Shown here: piece by piece, positions 6,525 to 7,342 of the stretch
Numbering within the stretch: the stretch's first letter is position 1
How the letters are laid out: the number at the start of each line of letters is the position of its first letter
Source: Gammaproteobacteria bacterium
Lineage (GTDB): Bacteria; Pseudomonadota; Gammaproteobacteria; Coxiellales; Coxiellaceae
Length of the DNA stretch: 7,342 nucleotides
Direction: 5' to 3'
Assembly: GCA_021774015.1 (NCBI GenBank)
Contig: JAJFJO010000117.1
Location: 1-7,342 of the forward strand
The notes under the pieces: model-generated
What the model was told of the DNA's origin: nothing
Databases searched by the model: none
Seen by the model: only the letters and a program-made list of their open reading frames with translations
Made by a program: the position numbers and the translations under genes

Positions 6525-6639
6525 AATAAGCATCCTTCTTTGGTAAAAATATACTGAATCCCTATGGAGCGACATAGTAGCTGAATTAGGCCGGATCAAT
6601 CAAATAACTTTGCTCGTAGATCCACACCTGTTTCTGGGT

Positions 6640-6645
6640 TAAAAT
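6640..6645 (+). promoter_or_regulatory. Possible -10 element placing the transcript start at the eirA-like start codon
   Basis: TAAAAT at 6640-6645 is a fair -10 hexamer. A start site 7 nt downstream would fall on the A of the ATG at 6652, giving a leaderless transcript, which fits the absence of a Shine-Dalgarno. No convincing -35 is seen at the usual distance (6617-6622 reads TAGATC). This is speculative. Confidence 0.25.
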
Positions 6646-6651
6646 TGCTCC

Positions 6652-7203
6652 ATGAAAATAAAGCAGCTCATATTAACATTCTATTTGCTGGCGTTAAGCC
6701 TGTCGGTCGGCTGTGCTTGGGCACAAACTACCACTACAGATAACACTAATGCCAAGCAACCCGAGAGCACAACAAGCAGCGATAAAACGCATAAACCCAA
6801 GAACATTGTTTTCTGCCCACCTACCTCCGCATTAAGAAAAAACCCAGTAAAAATGAACTGGGCAGCTCCTGGCGGCTGGAAAAGCTACGACATTTCATTT
6901 ATTGAAAAAGTATCAAAATTCCTTGGTGCCCAGTGGAATGGCGTTAACATAGGTCAAATCACCTGTGTATATAGTGCTGCTAAAAAACATGTCTTCCCGA
7001 TTAAGTTAATATTTCACACACTAGCGCTAGAACCAAGCGGTGGAAAATGGACAAAAAACTTGGGTGGATATCGCGACTGCTTTTCTATAAAACAAAAAGA
7101 CTGTGCATTCAAGGTGCGCACTAAACCAAAACAAAAAGATATTTATAAAGAAGCTGAATCACTAAAATCCAATAATAATTCTTCACAAGGCTCGGACTTT
7201 TAA
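6652..7203 (+). CDS. eirA: EirA-like exported protein (Dot/Icm T4SS-associated)
   Basis: The product is a 183-residue secreted protein. A signal peptide (basic MKIK, hydrophobic 6-20) ends at AWA|Q, cleavage after Ala24. A Thr/Ser/Lys-rich linker (25-50) follows, then a compact domain with FCP (54-56), APGGWKSYDISF (72-83), FLGAQWNGVNIGQITCVY (90-107), FPIKL (115-119), SGGKWTKNLGGYRDC (129-143) and a second late cysteine at 151. Cys55, 105, 143 and 151 could form two periplasmic disulfides. I recognise the GWKSYD...GAQW.G.N.GQ..C.Y pattern as that of EirA of Coxiella and Legionella, a periplasmic protein needed for type IVB (Dot/Icm) secretion in Coxiella. The assignment is from memory. The C-tail is Lys/Ser/Asn-rich and probably disordered. 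No Shine-Dalgarno precedes the ATG. It lies 2 bp upstream of the next gene and diverges from thymidine kinase. Confidence 0.62.
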   Translation: MKIKQLILTFYLLALSLSVGCAWAQTTTTDNTNAKQPESTTSSDKTHKPKNIVFCPPTSALRKNPVKMNWAAPGGWKSYDISFIEKVSKFLGAQWNGVNIGQITCVYSAAKKHVFPIKLIFHTLALEPSGGKWTKNLGGYRDCFSIKQKDCAFKVRTKPKQKDIYKEAESLKSNNNSSQGSDF

Positions 7204-7205
7204 TC

Positions 7206-7342
7206 ATGTCTTATATCATCGGTATTTTCATACTCTTACTTTATGCGTTATGGGCCTTGTTTGTAGCTACTCTTATTCTTATTTCGTCAGCTTTTGTATT
7301 TATTGTTCCTAATAAATCTTGGCGACGCAAAGGAAAACAATT
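7206..7342 (+). CDS. Small membrane protein, N-terminal part (runs off right edge)
   Basis: An ATG two bases after the eirA-like stop opens a frame to the window edge, 45 residues so far: MSYIIGIF, then a hydrophobic run of about 30 residues to VFIVP, then a basic NKSWRRKGKQ. The hydrophobic run is long enough for one long or two tightly packed membrane helices, with the Arg/Lys cluster likely on the cytoplasmic side. No strong Shine-Dalgarno precedes it, so it probably depends on translational coupling to the upstream gene. Function is not recognised. The tight spacing suggests a shared operon and possibly a shared envelope or secretion role. Confidence 0.6.
   Translation, partial: MSYIIGIFILLLYALWALFVATLILISSAFVFIVPNKSWRRKGKQ

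Noticed and set aside
6525..6599. Longer N-termini for thymidine kinase from ATG 6533 or 6599
   Set aside because: ATG 6533 touches the Shine-Dalgarno with no spacing, and the residues from 6599 do not resemble the family; GTG 6524 fits both spacing and the E. coli N-terminus.
6712..6714. Cys21 of the eirA-like protein as a lipoprotein cysteine
   Set aside because: The -3 residue is Ser, not Leu or similar, and the AWA|Q signal peptidase I site three residues later is a better match.

Overview
The window looks like a chromosomal segment of an AT-leaning gammaproteobacterium, most likely a Legionella/Coxiella-type (Legionellales) bacterium. The pointers are an exported protein at the right end that resembles the Dot/Icm-associated protein EirA, a tandem pair of MFS transporters, an SLT-like lipoprotein and a type II thymidine kinase very close to the E. 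coli protein. The taxon is inferred from protein resemblance; no search was run.

Layout. Positions 1-173 (+) hold the C-terminal end of a SAM-dependent methyltransferase. A minus-strand series follows, in transcription order: two tandem MFS transporters (4966->3557 and 3560->2229, coupled by a GTGA overlap), a lytic-transglycosylase-like lipoprotein (2195->1590), and an AAA ATPase with a C-terminal DUF4143 domain (1480->206). Directly upstream of the ATPase is a perfect 28-bp inverted repeat with a 6-nt centre (1491-1552). An extended -10-like element lies over its centre, so it reads best as an operator for the ATPase gene.

The stretch 4967-5562 has no intact gene. It holds the likely MFS promoter, a cluster of three related inverted/direct arms (5202-5269) that looks like a mobile-element end or recombinase site, and a methyltransferase remnant truncated at its 5' end beside that cluster and broken by an in-frame TAA. 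A short, apparently C-terminally clipped GFA-family zinc protein follows (5563-5934, +). It overlaps tail-to-tail by 49 bp with thymidine kinase (6524->5886). The right end carries a divergent + strand pair: the EirA-like protein (6652-7203) and, two bases later, the start of a small membrane protein that runs off the window.

How it works together. The MFS pair is one co-transcribed, translationally coupled unit and may read on into the lipoprotein gene. The ATPase gene seems to be an autonomous cargo unit with its own palindromic control element. The 5200-5934 block looks like a patch of accessory DNA left between core genes. The most unusual structures are the ATPase palindrome and the 5202-5269 repeat cluster. 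No RNA genes, CRISPR array or complete transposase were seen.
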